A stretch of DNA of 64,000 bases from Epiperipatus broadwayi (Eukaryota; Onychophora; Udeonychophora; Euonychophora; Peripatidae), in contig JAQFVV010000018.1 of NCBI GenBank assembly GCA_028023455.1, forward strand, positions 11,614,771 to 11,678,770. Reading direction: 5' to 3'. Positions 52,151-63,110 of this stretch are shown here, piece by piece (positions within the stretch are counted from its first letter, which is position 1; the number at the start of each line of letters is the position of its first letter). Both the position numbers and the translations under genes were made by a program. The notes beneath the pieces were generated by a model that had not been told where the DNA came from, did not search any database, and was given only the letters and a program-made list of their open reading frames with translations.

Positions 52151-52925
52151 TAGTGCAGATACAGTAAGTCTGGTAATTTCACTTCTTTCCCGACCGTTAT
52201 AGTATATAGTAACTATTTTAGTAGTAATTTTTAATAAATTACAAACTTTATTGAAGTTCTTTATTATAATATTCAAATTATACTAATTATTGATCAATAT
52301 TAACTATTTGTTATTAGGGATCATTGCAAACCCTTGTATGGAAAAACATTTTGAAGGACTACTAGGAAAAATGAAAGATACTAATATCTTTATTCTATGA
52401 AGTGTTCAAGTGATGGATTATCTTAGGTAAGTGTTATATATCAATTAATTATAAATTTTCTGATCAATGCAACTAATCTACTAACAAAATTATAGTTTTA
52501 AAATTTATGCATGATAATTTTGAATTTATGAAATAATATGAAAATAATTATTAGAAATATTAACTTTTATTCTTTTTTTTATTACTTTGAATATCAATGA
52601 CTATTTCTTTCAGCTAATTACATTCTTTGGTGTTTTATGTTTCAAACAATATATATTATGTCATTTTTAAATAATACAAACTTAAGTTATGATAAAATTT
52701 GTGGTTTTAACATAATTTTTTAAATATTCAATATGGCCGCTTTGGTAGTGAAGACGATAAGTAGCTTTTACAACACACAAATATGTAAATATACAGAAAA
52801 TCCCCATTCTTCATGTGTTCAATAAATCATTTCACACAATCACAAGTAAATAATAAAAGAACATGATAAAAACTCTTATTGATTTGTAGGATGAAAACAT
52901 CATGAATCAGAATTTCACAATTTAA

Positions 52926-53020
52926 AATCTTTTCAGTTTCAAGTGAGTTAAAAATGTGGTCATTTTTAGTACAATCTTTTCAGTTTCAAGTGAGTTTAAA
53001 ATGTGGTCATTTTTAGTACA
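52926..53020. repeat. 47-bp tandem duplication
   Basis: aatcttttcagtttcaagtg and the following 27 bases are repeated in direct orientation at 52926 and 52973, with one or two differences. Nothing else repeats around it. Confidence 0.85.
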
Positions 53021-53655
53021 ATCTTATTATACATAAATTATTTTTGTGCATTTTTACATCATTACTACTTTTAAATATAAATGAAAATGCTGTTTTTAGA
53101 TCTAATGTTAAAATTAGAATCTATCAGAAGTGATAATGTATATATTGACTATTATTTAGAAATCAGAATTTATGATAAGAAAGTTATTATTTGTCTAAAA
53201 GCAGAATAATATATTTAAAATTGTAAAATAAAAATCATACTGCAAATAAAAATTTAGTATAAGTTTATAAAAATAAAATTAACTTCGGGTTTATAAACCA
53301 TGACATAAATTTTTTTTTATTTTTAAAGCATTAAAAAATTAAAAGATCATATAATACATGTACAATAATTTTTTAAAAAATATAGAAAATTTTTAATTTA
53401 GGAAGTTGAAAATCCAATTCATTACCAGTTTTTTTTTTTGGAAATTAATATTAGAAAAAGAAGACATTTTTCACTTTACTAAAAAAATGTAAAAGTGATT
53501 TTAAATTTGAAATTGTAAAGGAAGAAAATTAATATGAGAAAAAATGTTTTTATATTTTTTAATTTCTATCTTTTTTCCTCCACATAAAGCACAAACTTTT
53601 GTGTTTACTGAATCCATATCTTTATGCTTTTAAATAAATATATATATATACAATA

Positions 53656-54675
53656 TGATCTTTGAAAGTTTGTGATGATGGTATTTTACTTGCAATTATA
53701 TTTTGAATTATTTCTACCATCTAGTTTAATTGTTAAATGTTTTTAAAAGAATTCCTATCTTATTTATAATTTTTAAATATATTTAGTTGTTAATAATAAT
53801 GCACAGATTAATATACAAATAATGTTTTGACTAGTATTATTCTTCTCTCTTCTTTAGGTGTTGCTGGTCTGACCAGTGACAGTACTAGCATAGAAAATAA
53901 ACTAGTGACTTTTAGATGATTAATGAATTTAAAGTAATGTTCTAACTAATTAGGCCACACTGTCAAAGATAATAATGGTATTCATATAATTTACCTCCTG
54001 ATTTCTCAATGTTTTCATAAAGGCATTTATCACATTAGTCTGGCTTATAGGGTTATTTGTCAGTGTTATATGCACAGCTTCATTAAATGTAGAAAGAATG
54101 TGTATTAGTGAAACAAACACCTCCACTGAAAATTGATTAAAAGAACACGCATTAGTGATTAGATGAAAAAAACAAATGTGTTTAAAGTAAACATACATGA
54201 ATGTATTTTGATTAGGTAAAAAAAAAAATATTGGGTAAAAAGGAAAACATGAAAAAAAAAAAAATTTTAAGAAGTTTCTCACAATCTACTGAAATAATCC
54301 ATAATGTTTGGAAATAACGCATTAATCTTGCCCTTAAGAACAAATGGAGAAATCGGAAAGAACGTTACAGATAAGTATATAAAATTTCTGCTGATTGTTG
54401 CTTTTGACAAAATACCCCAATAGCTTAAAGTACCATTTTAAATTAAATAGACATGAGTCTAAACAGATTCCATTAATAATATTTTTCCCTTTCAGGCCAG
54501 AAGTACCTACAAAAAATAGAAGAATAATCCCACTCAAAAAACTGTTTTATATATTAATCTATGAATTATACAACATTTGAATATATTTGGAAAATTATAA
54601 ATGAAGTTTGAATTTTTCTAGAAATATTTAATCATTAAGCTAGATGATGGAAATAGTCCATTATATAATTACAAA
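53656..54675. mobile_element. Diverged relative of the 7.8-kb foldback
   Basis: 53662-53750 parallels 7806-7895 (gtttgtgatgatggt, then tatttc.accatctag), 53850-53885 repeats ttctctcttctttaggtgtt, gctggtctgaccagtgacag, and 54640-54672 carries the complementary right end tagatgatggaaatagtcca. About 700 bp between them is extra or too decayed to align by eye. The open frame 54282-53950 within it has no family resemblance. Confidence 0.55.
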
Positions 54676-55940
54676 TACATATAGTAAAGTACAACATTAA
54701 TATTCATATAGTGATTAAGGTTATTTTATATCACTATATAAAAGAAAATACTACATTTGTTTGTATGTGTCATGGTACTGATTAACCATTAATTTGGAAA
54801 TTTGACTTCCTTTGTTCATGAATTCTATATTCTAAAACCTATCAAGCATGAAAAATGAAAACTTCCTGTGTTGTATATAAATGTATGTACAGAACATTTA
54901 GGAATCAGAATATATGTAATTTAAATTATGTTACTTCTTTTAAAAAATAATAAAATAATAACAGATAATATTCTTTTCTTTTTTTCCACAAAATATTCAC
55001 TTTGATTTTGAAAAAGTATTGTTATTAGACTGCTGAGATAAAAAAAAAAAAAAAACAAATGCGCCACACATTTCAAATATAGAGAAATATATAATTATTT
55101 TCTTCTCTAAGAACAAATAACTTTTGGTTTACTTTAATATATTAAATTATGGGTAAAATAAAAATTTACCATTGTTTTCTTAAAAGGAAAAATTAATCAA
55201 ATAATTTATTGCTCGAGAATTCACAGGAAGTTTGAGCCCTGGAAATGACAAAAACGGCCAACAATCCATGGAATTTGAGTTCCAGAATCTGTCATTCACC
55301 ATTGCACCAAACTATGAAAGGGCATTATTTTCTTTTAAAATTTATACAAACCCTACAAGATTTAAAATGGTGTGATGATATAATAGTTAATGTGATAGAC
55401 AGCTGGTGTATATCCATAAACTGGCTCCAAATATGAGATAAGAAATAAATTCAGAACTTTTTCAGGTAGTTGGCCCATAACCCCCACACCAGCAAAATTT
55501 GTTTGTAAAAGAGTACTTAGCCATTCTTATCTGGAGAGTAAAGGCCCTGAGAAAATCAAAGCTGGTAAAGATAAATATTAATATGACAAAAATTATTTTA
55601 AAAAAAATCACAATTATCATTTAGTTTACCCTTTTAAATAGATTTGGCCTAAATAAAATTTCAAATGATTAAATATGTTACTTTTTTTAAAAAAAATTTC
55701 AATCAAATACATCAATTTTTAATAATTTACTCTCTTGTGTGATGTATGTAGAAAATTAATGTGAATTAAATACTGGATATGCCTGCAAACAAATATTTTT
55801 CTTGTTGTAAATAATTACTATATTTAAAAAACCCCATTAATCAATCTCATCAAATAATTAAAAGAATGACACATTTAAGTTATTAAAGCATTGCCTGTAA
55901 AATTTCATATCTCTGGAAGATTTATTTCTGATATACACCT

Positions 55941-56813
55941 GGGTCTTGTTTCATGCGGAAGATAGGTTCCTCAAAAAATGCGCACAAAAGAAATCGCACA
56001 AAATAGACTTAACTTACCTTGAAAAATGGGGGATAGGTTCTGTAATTTTCAGAAATCGCATCAAAGCAACAAGGAAAAATTACTTTAAAATTCGCATTAA
56101 AAAAATAAGGAAATAAAGAATGACTAATAAAAAATTTCAAATATTTGGAAAAAATTAATACAAGACAAGCTTTTTTTATTAACTACAATGGTTAATTTTA
56201 CATTTTTTTATACATATTTTAGTCATTACTGCTATTTAACAATATGCGTTCGTTTGTGAACTGGTAAGAAATCAGATTCGTGATGTGATGTACAACTAGT
56301 GCCACTTTCAGTCTTGTGCTATGTTAATGGTTTTCTATTTCTATATTAAAAAAATGAGATCGCAATCAAAACAAAAAGATTATACATTATCATTAGAAAG
56401 ACTATTTTCAGTTTACAAAAGCAATAAAATCATTATTTATTTTAACAATCTAAAAAATTATTTATTTCTGTTATATCTAACAAAATACATTGTAAAAGTT
56501 TAAAATTTTTGAATATTTATTGCGATATTTTTATATGTAAGTATAAATCTGTTATTATTATTTACTCATTACTATAAGTAGGTTATTTACATAGAAGCTA
56601 AGATTCTAAATACAGCTTCAGGCCATATTCACGTTAGCTGCTGATATAACATTATATTTTTGAATATATATATATTTCAAGTCAGAATAAGTTTTTAATA
56701 ATTTAAATTTCTTGATATCTAATAAATATAGTGAAATATAAAAGATATTACGAAGAAACATGAATTGCGTAACTTCAAAATCGCATTAAAATAATCCGCA
56801 TAAAACTAGACTC
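55941..56813. mobile_element. Candidate TIR DNA transposon of unknown family
   Basis: Ends GGGTCTTGTTTCATGCGGA (55941-55959) and, complemented, GAGTCTAGTTTTATGCGGA (56813-56795) match at 16 of 19 positions. Further inside, both sides carry aaatcgca-rich repeats near 56012, 56054 and 56780. No transposase similarity; the open frame 56321-56503 is unsupported. The target duplication could not be fixed by eye. Confidence 0.5.
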
Positions 56814-57254
56814 AAGAGGAATAATCATATTCACAATTTTTTTTTTTTAGTGTAGCATCATATAATACAAATATAGTAAATTATAGGACAAATATATTAT
56901 ATGCTGTTACATTAAAAACAAAGAAAATGTAATAAATTTGATTATTCATATTGCTGTATTTCTAGATTATAGGATGATACGATCCTTATCCAATCTTTTT
57001 TATAATAATACTAGTTCATATTTTTTTCATTTACACAATATTTATTAAATAATACAAACAATGTGAATACTATTCTTAGTTTCTTTATTTGGTATAAAAA
57101 TGGCTTCAATCTTATGAATCCCACTTTTACAAAAAAGAACTCAAAATTATTTGCTAGTATGTTAGATCACTTAACAAGCATACAAATGTATCCTTTCTAT
57201 AATGCAGTTTTTCTCGATAACTTACTTTATAAAAAATATTAAGTTATTACTTAC

Positions 57255-57374
57255 CATAGCTGAATTACATGGTCTTTCAGCAATTGATCTATTTTCATTG
57301 GCTTTTTTTATTTCTTTTTGCCTTTCTATTTGCTTCTCTGCCTTTCTTCTTTGACCCGTTTTCTTTTTTGGCAT
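57255..57374 (-). CDS. ZNF330: ZNF330 (NOA36) coding exon 1, start codon
   Basis: First coding exon, 120 nt, codons 1-40. The protein starts MPKKKTGQRRKAEKQ and ends PCNSAM; this lysine-rich start is the signature of the ZNF330/NOA36 family, a conserved Cys-rich nucleolar zinc-binding protein. The ATG is at 57374-57372. The exon ends exactly after the ATG of codon 40 at a consensus donor (gtaagt), in phase 0. The basic N-terminus fits a nucleolar targeting role, which is inference. Upstream on the minus strand a T-rich tract ends in CAG four bases before ATG context (acaaaATG), so the exon probably begins at 57379 after an intron in the 5' UTR. The exon joins in frame to the next exons, which rules out a chance ORF or intronless pseudogene. 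Confidence 0.95.
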
Positions 57375-57400
57375 TTTGTCTGTTTTAAAAAAAAATTAAA
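57375..57400 (-). other. Candidate 3' splice site of a 5'-UTR intron of ZNF330
   Basis: Reading the minus strand, a run of about nine T followed by AAAACAG ends at 57380, and the start codon follows after the five bases 57379-57375. This resembles the acceptors of the coding exons. If it is used, the first non-coding exon and the promoter lie to the right of 57400, possibly beyond the window. No promoter was recognised by eye. Confidence 0.4.
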
Positions 57401-57698
57401 TTAAAATAATTCAGTGCACAAAATTGTAAAAAATTAAATGAGATAAATACATATATACATTATTTATAAATATGTTTACACTAGGTGTGAAATAGTGCAT
57501 CTTCCTTTAATTCTATGGCCAGGACTTTAAATCAGACCTGGTACAACATAAAATTAAATTTCAGGATCCAATCTTCAGATTTTTTTTCCTCATAGTGATC
57601 TATAACAAATCTTGAAAGCCATTCAACATTAATTAGTAAATGAATATGCAGCTATTCTTTATTAGAAAATAAAACAAAAAGAAAAAACTACTAAAGCA

Positions 57699-58040
57699 TT
57701 ATAAATATAATTTATCCACTACTTTGACCCAAAATCTTTTATTGTAATATATGCATACATAATCTTATGTTTCAATTTGCCTCCAGTCTTCTTCAGAGCT
57801 ATGATATAATGAACAACAAAAAATAAAATACATAACTATATACATAATGCCATAAAAAATGTAAATAATAAAAAACAACATAAAATATAACAAAACATAA
57901 TAAAACTGAAATAAATATAATCATAGCTCTGAAGAAGACTGCAAGATAGTCGAAACAAAAGATTGTGTATGCATATAGGTACAATAAAAGTTGCTAAAAA
58001 GTGGTCAAAGTAGTGGATAAATTACATTTATATAAGATAT
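57699..58040. mobile_element. Foldback element, family F4
   Basis: Left arm about 57699-57815 and right arm about 57916-58040, loop about 100 bp. The arms share ataatttatccactactttg, tatgcatac, and agtcttcttcagagctat.at with their complements. Lies 0.3 kb upstream of the ZNF330 start codon. The open frame over the loop (57984-57799 minus) is not considered a gene. Confidence 0.82.
57929..57956 (+). other. Hammerhead-core-like motif in foldback F4
   Basis: CTGAAGA (57929-57935), one extra A, stem GACT/AGTC around the loop gcaagat, then GAAAC. The following AAAAGATT lacks the U expected before the cleavage site. A second, diverged copy is on the minus strand in the left arm. Confidence 0.35.
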
Positions 58041-58938
58041 TATAGCAAAATAAAGAAAGTGGTGAATTTGGTAATATTACTAAAGCATTACCACTGTGTC
58101 TGTTAGTATGAATGAAAATACTTCTTCTCCACCAGTGTTAAACTTTGGAGAGCTCTTAGAATTTCAATGGATTATTTACTGTTTTATCTTTAATCATATA
58201 TACATGAAATTCATCATAAGTGATGGTAAAAGTAAAGTTTAATAATGGCAAATATTGAGTCAGTGCAATAATAGGAATTTAAGTAATTTTTTCAAAATAT
58301 ATTCAATATTTAAAAGATTCAAATTAACACAATTTTAAATTACAGACATTCCATGAGTAATTAGTTAATTATATTTTTTAATTGTATATACAATTTCTTC
58401 TGCTGAATCGAAGCATATCAATCAATAATCAGTAATAAAAATTCAATAGAACCCTACCTGTGCAGTGGTAGTTATGGATTTGAAGCTAACTGTTCCAAAA
58501 TCAAAACCTATTATTTCTAGTACTTGAACAATATGTTAACCATTAAAATAATTTTTCCTTATGAAGATATGATATTTCTGAATTAAAACTCAAACTGTCA
58601 TTTTTGATGCACAAATGTTACATGATCACTAAAGAAAAAATGAGTCATACAATTCTTTTTTAAATACATGTCAAACATTAATAAATCAATCAAAATTTTA
58701 AAAATGTATTATTAAAACCAAATTATTTATTTGATTTTTTTTTACCATTAAAAGTATTATCAACTTATATCCTATATAAATTAATAAAATTATAAAAAAT
58801 TGAACAAATCCACACTCTTATTATTGTTACAATGCTTATTTTATTAAAATTCATCAACCTTATAGTTTTGATTGACTAGCAATATTATCCAGAGCTATAA
58901 TATATATATAAATACATGAATACACAAATAGTTTATCA

Positions 58939-59410
58939 CGGGGTGGGCAAATAGTAGCCCGAGGACCACATGTGGCCTGCCAAAACAATCAGAAAAATCC
59001 ACCTTGAACTGAGATTTCCTTCCTCTGCATGACCGAAGATTCATCTCGTATTTTCCACCAGGATGGCCATGTTAATACACATGCGCAGTGTAGATACGAT
59101 GTGCAGTGCTTTTCCAGTTGATCTGGTTAATTTCACTTTTGTCTTTGCATTAGCAAATATATACATTTACAACTTTAGTGAAACCATGAACCCTCTGAAA
59201 AAATGTAAAACTGGTAATGAATGTTGTGTGTTTAATAAAGAATGGGCAAACGAATATTTATTTGGTAATACAGGGAATAAAGCAGTGTGTTTATTGCATC
59301 ATAAAAAAAAGGTGCGGACCTCCGCTAACCTTCACTTCCACAAAGTGGCCCTCAATGCGGCCCTCCTCCAACCTCTGTGGCCCCCAAGCCAAAACAATTG
59401 CCCACCTCTG
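58939..59410 (+). mobile_element. hAT-type transposon derivative with 8-bp target duplication
   Basis: A 472-bp element flanked by GTTTATCA on both sides (58931-58938, 59411-59418), the 8-bp duplication expected of hAT elements. The ends CGGGGTGGGCAAAT and, complemented, CAGAGGTGGGCAAT match the common hAT terminus CAGGGGTGGGCAA. Inside, 59186-59320 encodes a transposase remnant. Confidence 0.88.
59186..59320 (+). pseudogene. hAT transposase N-terminal remnant (ZBED5/GTF2IRD2-like)
   Basis: Reads MNPLKKCKTGNECCVFNKEW, ANEYLFGNTGNKAVCLLHHK, then a lysine stretch before leaving homology. It parallels the start of the ZBED5/GTF2IRD2-type hAT transposases (KRK, then R-x-F-x-x-x-W...YFF-x-x-x-x-x-K-PVCLIC). 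Only the first zinc-ligand region of the BED finger is present, with CLLH where CLIC is usual. Catalytic domain and the dimerisation domain are deleted. Confidence 0.8.
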
Positions 59411-59480
59411 GTTTATCACATAAACAAACAATGTTATATCTAAATTTTTATTAGTCTTTTATTAAACTAAAGATTACCAA

Positions 59481-59900
59481 TAGTAAATAATATTTCTGTA
59501 GTGTAATTTTCACTACACTATTCTCATGCAAAGTAGGGACCGATTTCTATTCACTTTTAACACCTTGAAGAGGGATGGTATCATAAACATAGCCAATGAC
59601 ATGTGAAGATGTATGATCTCCAAGATCCACATTTCATGCTGAACCAGCATTCATCAATTGCCCCAGACCACAATCTCTTACACATATCCTTATATCTTTG
59701 TTAAGTATATATAGATAGCAAATTAGTACACATTGATGTGTCAAACTTACTAACCTCACAACTTTGCCAGAAATCATTTAATTCACATATCCTTGGTCAC
59801 ACATTTATGATTACAAGGTGTTAAAAGTACATAGAAACCAGTGACTAATTTGCATAAGAGTGGTGTAGTGAAAATTATACTACAGAAATATTATTCACTA
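59481..59900. mobile_element. Foldback element, family F1, second copy
   Basis: Ends TAGTAAATAATATTTCTGTA (59481) and its complement at 59900. The left arm carries gtgtaattttcactacact, ttttaacaccttgaagaggg and the right arm their complements. The centre has gaaccagcattcatcaattg, ccccagaccacaatctctta, as in 29040-29467. It directly follows the split F3 half-foldback. Confidence 0.82.
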
Positions 59901-62518
59901 TAACATTATATCTCCTTATAAATTGACTCAATTTTTAAATCTTATTACATAAATACATATACTATATATCAAATATTATTCCCTATTTATATACTACAAA
60001 TAAACAAATAAACATTCAATTTATATATGAAATATATATATATATTGTGATAGTATGATTTGGAGAAATATGTATGAGAATGGTATAGAGTTGATTTAAA
60101 AACATCTATCTTATACCTATTCCAAAATGAGATACCTATATGAGAAATCTATAATTTACGTGACCCATGAGCTAAAGTTTTCTATTTAATATTTACAGAA
60201 TTTGTAGTTTAAGACTACAGAATTATACTTGATGACAATAAAGTCATATGCATATGTATGAAAACCTAACTCTCTCATTCGCACTGTTAAAATCTGAATT
60301 TATTTGGTTAGTAAATATTGCTAGCTCATATGACTAAATCTATTATCAATAAATATAACTGGTCATATGAATAGGTGTTTAATTGCATAGATCTATTTGA
60401 GTATTATAAAATAAAATAACTAAAGCTAGGATTTTAATTTTATAGATATTTTATTTACATTGGTAACTATAATGTGGGTCATGAAATTGCTTATTAAAGT
60501 AACATTAACTTATAATGACTAATGAGTGATATTTACACTATAGTTGATGTTAAACAAGGTACTTAGCTTGAATTAAAGGAAGGTACATGTTCAACTTAAT
60601 TTTGCTGATAATAATTTAGTACCGAAATCATTAACTTATTATGGTCTATATTAGGAGTATAAGTTATCTGGGCAAGTTGTTTATCTTTTTGTAGTTGAAG
60701 GCAGCTTCCTTTAATTGAATATGTAAATGTGATTGTGAACTTCATGTAATACTATACATAAAATTATGTTTTAACACTTGTATATTAAGTCAAATAAAAT
60801 TTAAGAACAAAACTTGGAGACATCACAAAGACATTTGGCCTTCAACTAATCACTAAACTGGATAAATACTAAAATGAGATGACAATAGCATTAAAAATTT
60901 GATTGTAATTTTTGGAATAATCCAATATAATTTATCCAACAATAGTTTTGTACTTTAATTCTTTCATATATTTATTAGGTAATTAATGGTTGTGTAATTC
61001 ACTTTCATTATACATATAAATATATCCAAAGATAAATATTAATAAACACTAATTCCTGTGTTATCAACAAGCTTGTAGAATCATAATTCCTTTTAATATC
61101 AACCATAAGTATTCATCTATTTACTATGTCAATCACAAACATTGCAATATAGGCGTTAGAATTCCAACATGTGCATAATGTTTCCAGTGGGATGTAATAA
61201 ACAATTACATCTTGTAGGTGATCTTACGATCTCATGACTAAAGCTAGGTATATTTGATGCTCTATATTTTGTTTTCTTCTAATGAATGTTTCCTAGATTC
61301 GTTGTTTAAAATTAATTTGGTTTCTTCTATAAAATTGGCATTTTATTTTTATTTATAAGCACTAATGCTTTACTCCTATATGCGTATGATTATTTTGTTT
61401 CATACGCATAAGTTTCAAATTCAAATGGTAATTTTACTAAAAGCAAAGACAAATTTATAATGTGCTGAAAGTCATCGTTTTATTTATTAGATTGTTTCAA
61501 TTTTAATCCATGGTCCTTAGGAGACAGATGTCAACATGTTTGAATCTAGCAATCTATTTTTATCATTCTTTTCTAACTGGTTTTACAAATATCATTTCAG
61601 TAAATACAACACACTAATTAAAATAAAGTTTTTTTAATGTAGTTTATTAGCACACACGTGTGTAGACTCTCTCAATATAAAAGTCTCCAGTAAGATTAAT
61701 AAAAGAGTTTCCTTTTTAATCCAACATATCGATCTATTATTTTCTCAAAAAAAAAAAGAATATATTTTACAACTTCCTTTCTTGTTACTATCGTTTTTCT
61801 CATGGATTTTTATTCGATTGTTGCTTTAAACAATTGACTAATAATGTTTATATAATATTAACTATACTGGCACACATACATATATGTAGATTACTGAACA
61901 TGAGATACACATATATTAATGATTTGTTAATGTATAAGTAAATAATGTTATTTTAATAAAATAATTTCCCTAAAATTAAAGTGTTTTCATTTTTGTTATT
62001 TTCTAATAGTGATTTCAAATATAGTGTGATCGTAAATTAAGATTATTATTGAAGTTTGCTGTACTAAATATCTGAACTAACTATATTCTGATAATCCTTC
62101 ATTGATTTTAACTTTGAATTACTTTTAAACAAAATAAATGATGAAAATATGGTTAAGATACTAATTAAAATCTTGTTATAGGAATCGTGTTTTTTTGCCA
62201 GATAAAGTAGAGAATTATCAATTGGCAATTTTAGCAATTATCATTTCAGAGTGAAATAACTAGTTGACACAAAAAAAATTTTTAAATACTATACATACAT
62301 AATCATATTTTGAAGGGCCCTAAATGGTACAATATCTTCAATATCTATTAAACCTTAAAACATCACATGATCACTATCTTCCATGCTTGCTCATAACTGT
62401 TGTTATAATAGGCAAAACTCTCTCCATACAGTAGTGCCACTCTAAGCAAGACAGAGTAATCAATGGATGCCAGAAGGCTTGTGCATAAAATCCCTATCTA
62501 GTGCCTACTCATCCAATA

Positions 62519-62560
62519 TCCCCAAACTAGTTTCTGGCTTATGGCCTTCGTCAGTGAGGA
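62519..62560 (-). ncRNA. Candidate type I hammerhead ribozyme, minus strand
   Basis: The exact mirror of the + strand motif in the left arm: stem I strands tgagga (62555-62560) and tcccca (62519-62524), core CTGACGA complement at 62548-62554, GAAA complement at 62531-62534. Identical sequence over all 42 bases, so both transcripts of this element could carry the motif. Confidence 0.5.
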
Positions 62561-62580
62561 GCCATGGATCTGAGAGCACT

Positions 62581-62712
62581 GCACCTAGGTGCAGTGCTCT
62601 CAGATCCAAGGCTCTTCCCTGACGGCACCTACGTGCAGTGTTCTCAGATCCAAGGCTCCTCACTGACGGCACCTGGGTGCAGTGCTCTCACATCCAAGGC
62701 TCCTCACTGACG
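62581..62712 (+). repeat. 44-bp tandem repeat, three units, inside foldback F5
   Basis: Units begin gcacct at 62581, 62625 and 62669. Each contains a small hairpin-forming CACCTxxGTG, gcagtgctctcagatccaag, and ends ctcctcaCTGACG. The last unit runs straight into the hammerhead-like motif, so each unit carries the 5' strand of stem I and the start of the CTGACGA core. Confidence 0.88.
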
Positions 62713-62742
62713 AAGGCCATAAGCCAGAAACTAGTTTGGGGA
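62701..62742 (+). ncRNA. Candidate type I hammerhead ribozyme, + strand
   Basis: TCCTCA (62701-62706) pairs with TGGGGA (62737-62742) to form a six-pair stem I with one G-U. CTGACGA (62707-62713) follows, then stem II GGC/GCC around cataa, flanked by an A-A mismatch at its base, then GAAA (62727-62730), C-TA-G as a minimal stem III, and the triplet GTT with predicted cleavage after 62736. All core bases of CUGANGA...GAAA...NUH are present. The weak points are the A-A closing pair of stem II and the very short stem III. Minimal stem III is known in hammerheads of Penelope-like elements. Confidence 0.5.
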
Positions 62743-62954
62743 TATTGGATGAGTAGGCACTAGATAGGGATTTTATGCACAAGCCATCTGGCATCCATTG
62801 ATTACTCTGTCTTGCTTAGAGTGGCACTACTGTATGGAGAGAGTTTTGCCTATTATAACATCTTCAATCTCTTAAATATATCATATACATACACTAATAT
62901 ACTCACAATTTATAGTATGTTTATATAAAATTTCTCAAAAAGTTGAAATTTTAC

Positions 62955-63110
62955 AGTCTTCCAGAATATCTTCTTCTTCTCTTAAATGTGTTTCTATTAC
63001 TGCTAATACCTCAAGCTCTTCATTTTTAATTGTTTTATTTACTTCCAGACACTTCTCTAGTCTCCTATCACCTTGCGTATTCAAATACCCAATTTTAATA
63101 ATTTCTTAGT
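62955..63110 (-). mobile_element. CR1-like LINE endonuclease fragment (copy D)
   Basis: Parallels 17120-17270 of copy A (cttccagaataa.ttcttc, gtgtttc.a.tactgctaat, agctcttcatttttaa.tg, ccagccacttttctggc). On the minus strand it encodes the RRPEKWLELNKAVKNEELxxLxVVET-type start of the endonuclease. Only about 155 bp remain, truncated on both sides. Confidence 0.75.

Larger units (their letters stand above)
44667..57254 (-). other. ZNF330 intron 1 (about 12.6 kb)
   Basis: Intron between exon 1 and the microexon (donor gtaagt, acceptor TTTTAG). Elements inside are listed separately. From 44667 to 46356 nothing is identified, although 45200-45560 is less AT-rich. Nothing is recognised at 47951-49790 (48180-48370 is GC-richer), 51800-52020, 53050-53650, 54680-55940 or 56814-57254. 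Confidence 0.85.
58745..59446. mobile_element. Half foldback of family F3, split by a hAT insertion
   Basis: 58745-58938 parallels 37360-37550 (tatcaactta, aattataaaaaatt, ttattttattaaaatt-atcaa, gattgactagcaat, ctataa.atatatataaa, cacaaatagtt) and continues at 59411-59446 after the hAT element. The second arm is missing. The same family in full is at 37390-37801. Confidence 0.7.
62402..62860. mobile_element. Foldback element with a tandem-repeat core and paired ribozyme-like motifs (family F5)
   Basis: Arms of about 160 bp, 62402-62564 and about 62699-62860, are almost perfect complements over tataataggcaaaactctct, gcaagacagagtaatcaatg and ctactcatccaatatcccca. The centre has three units of a 44-bp repeat starting at 62581, 62625 and 62669 (gcacctaggtgcagtgctct, cagatccaaggctc..). 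The high identity of the arms compared with the other foldbacks suggests this is one of the younger copies. It encodes no protein. Confidence 0.9.

Noticed and set aside
52320-52440. Exon-like stretch between an AG and a gtaagt
   Set aside because: A stop interrupts the only plausible frame and no known protein is recognised; splice-like dinucleotides are frequent by chance.
53950-54282. 110-codon open frame on the minus strand, hydrophobic
   Set aside because: AT-rich, Phe/Ile-rich composition typical of T-rich DNA, no family resemblance, no splice or promoter support.
58450-58500. tRNA-like sequence gtgcagtggtag...tgttccaaaatcaa
   Set aside because: No cloverleaf could be folded by eye; A and B boxes are both imperfect and no SINE tail is visible.
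59063-59443. 126-codon frame as a stand-alone gene
   Set aside because: Only the middle matches a hAT transposase start; the ends run over the transposon terminus into the flanking foldback.
62581-62712. CRISPR-like direct repeats
   Set aside because: The 44-bp units are contiguous with no unique spacers and lie in a eukaryotic foldback.
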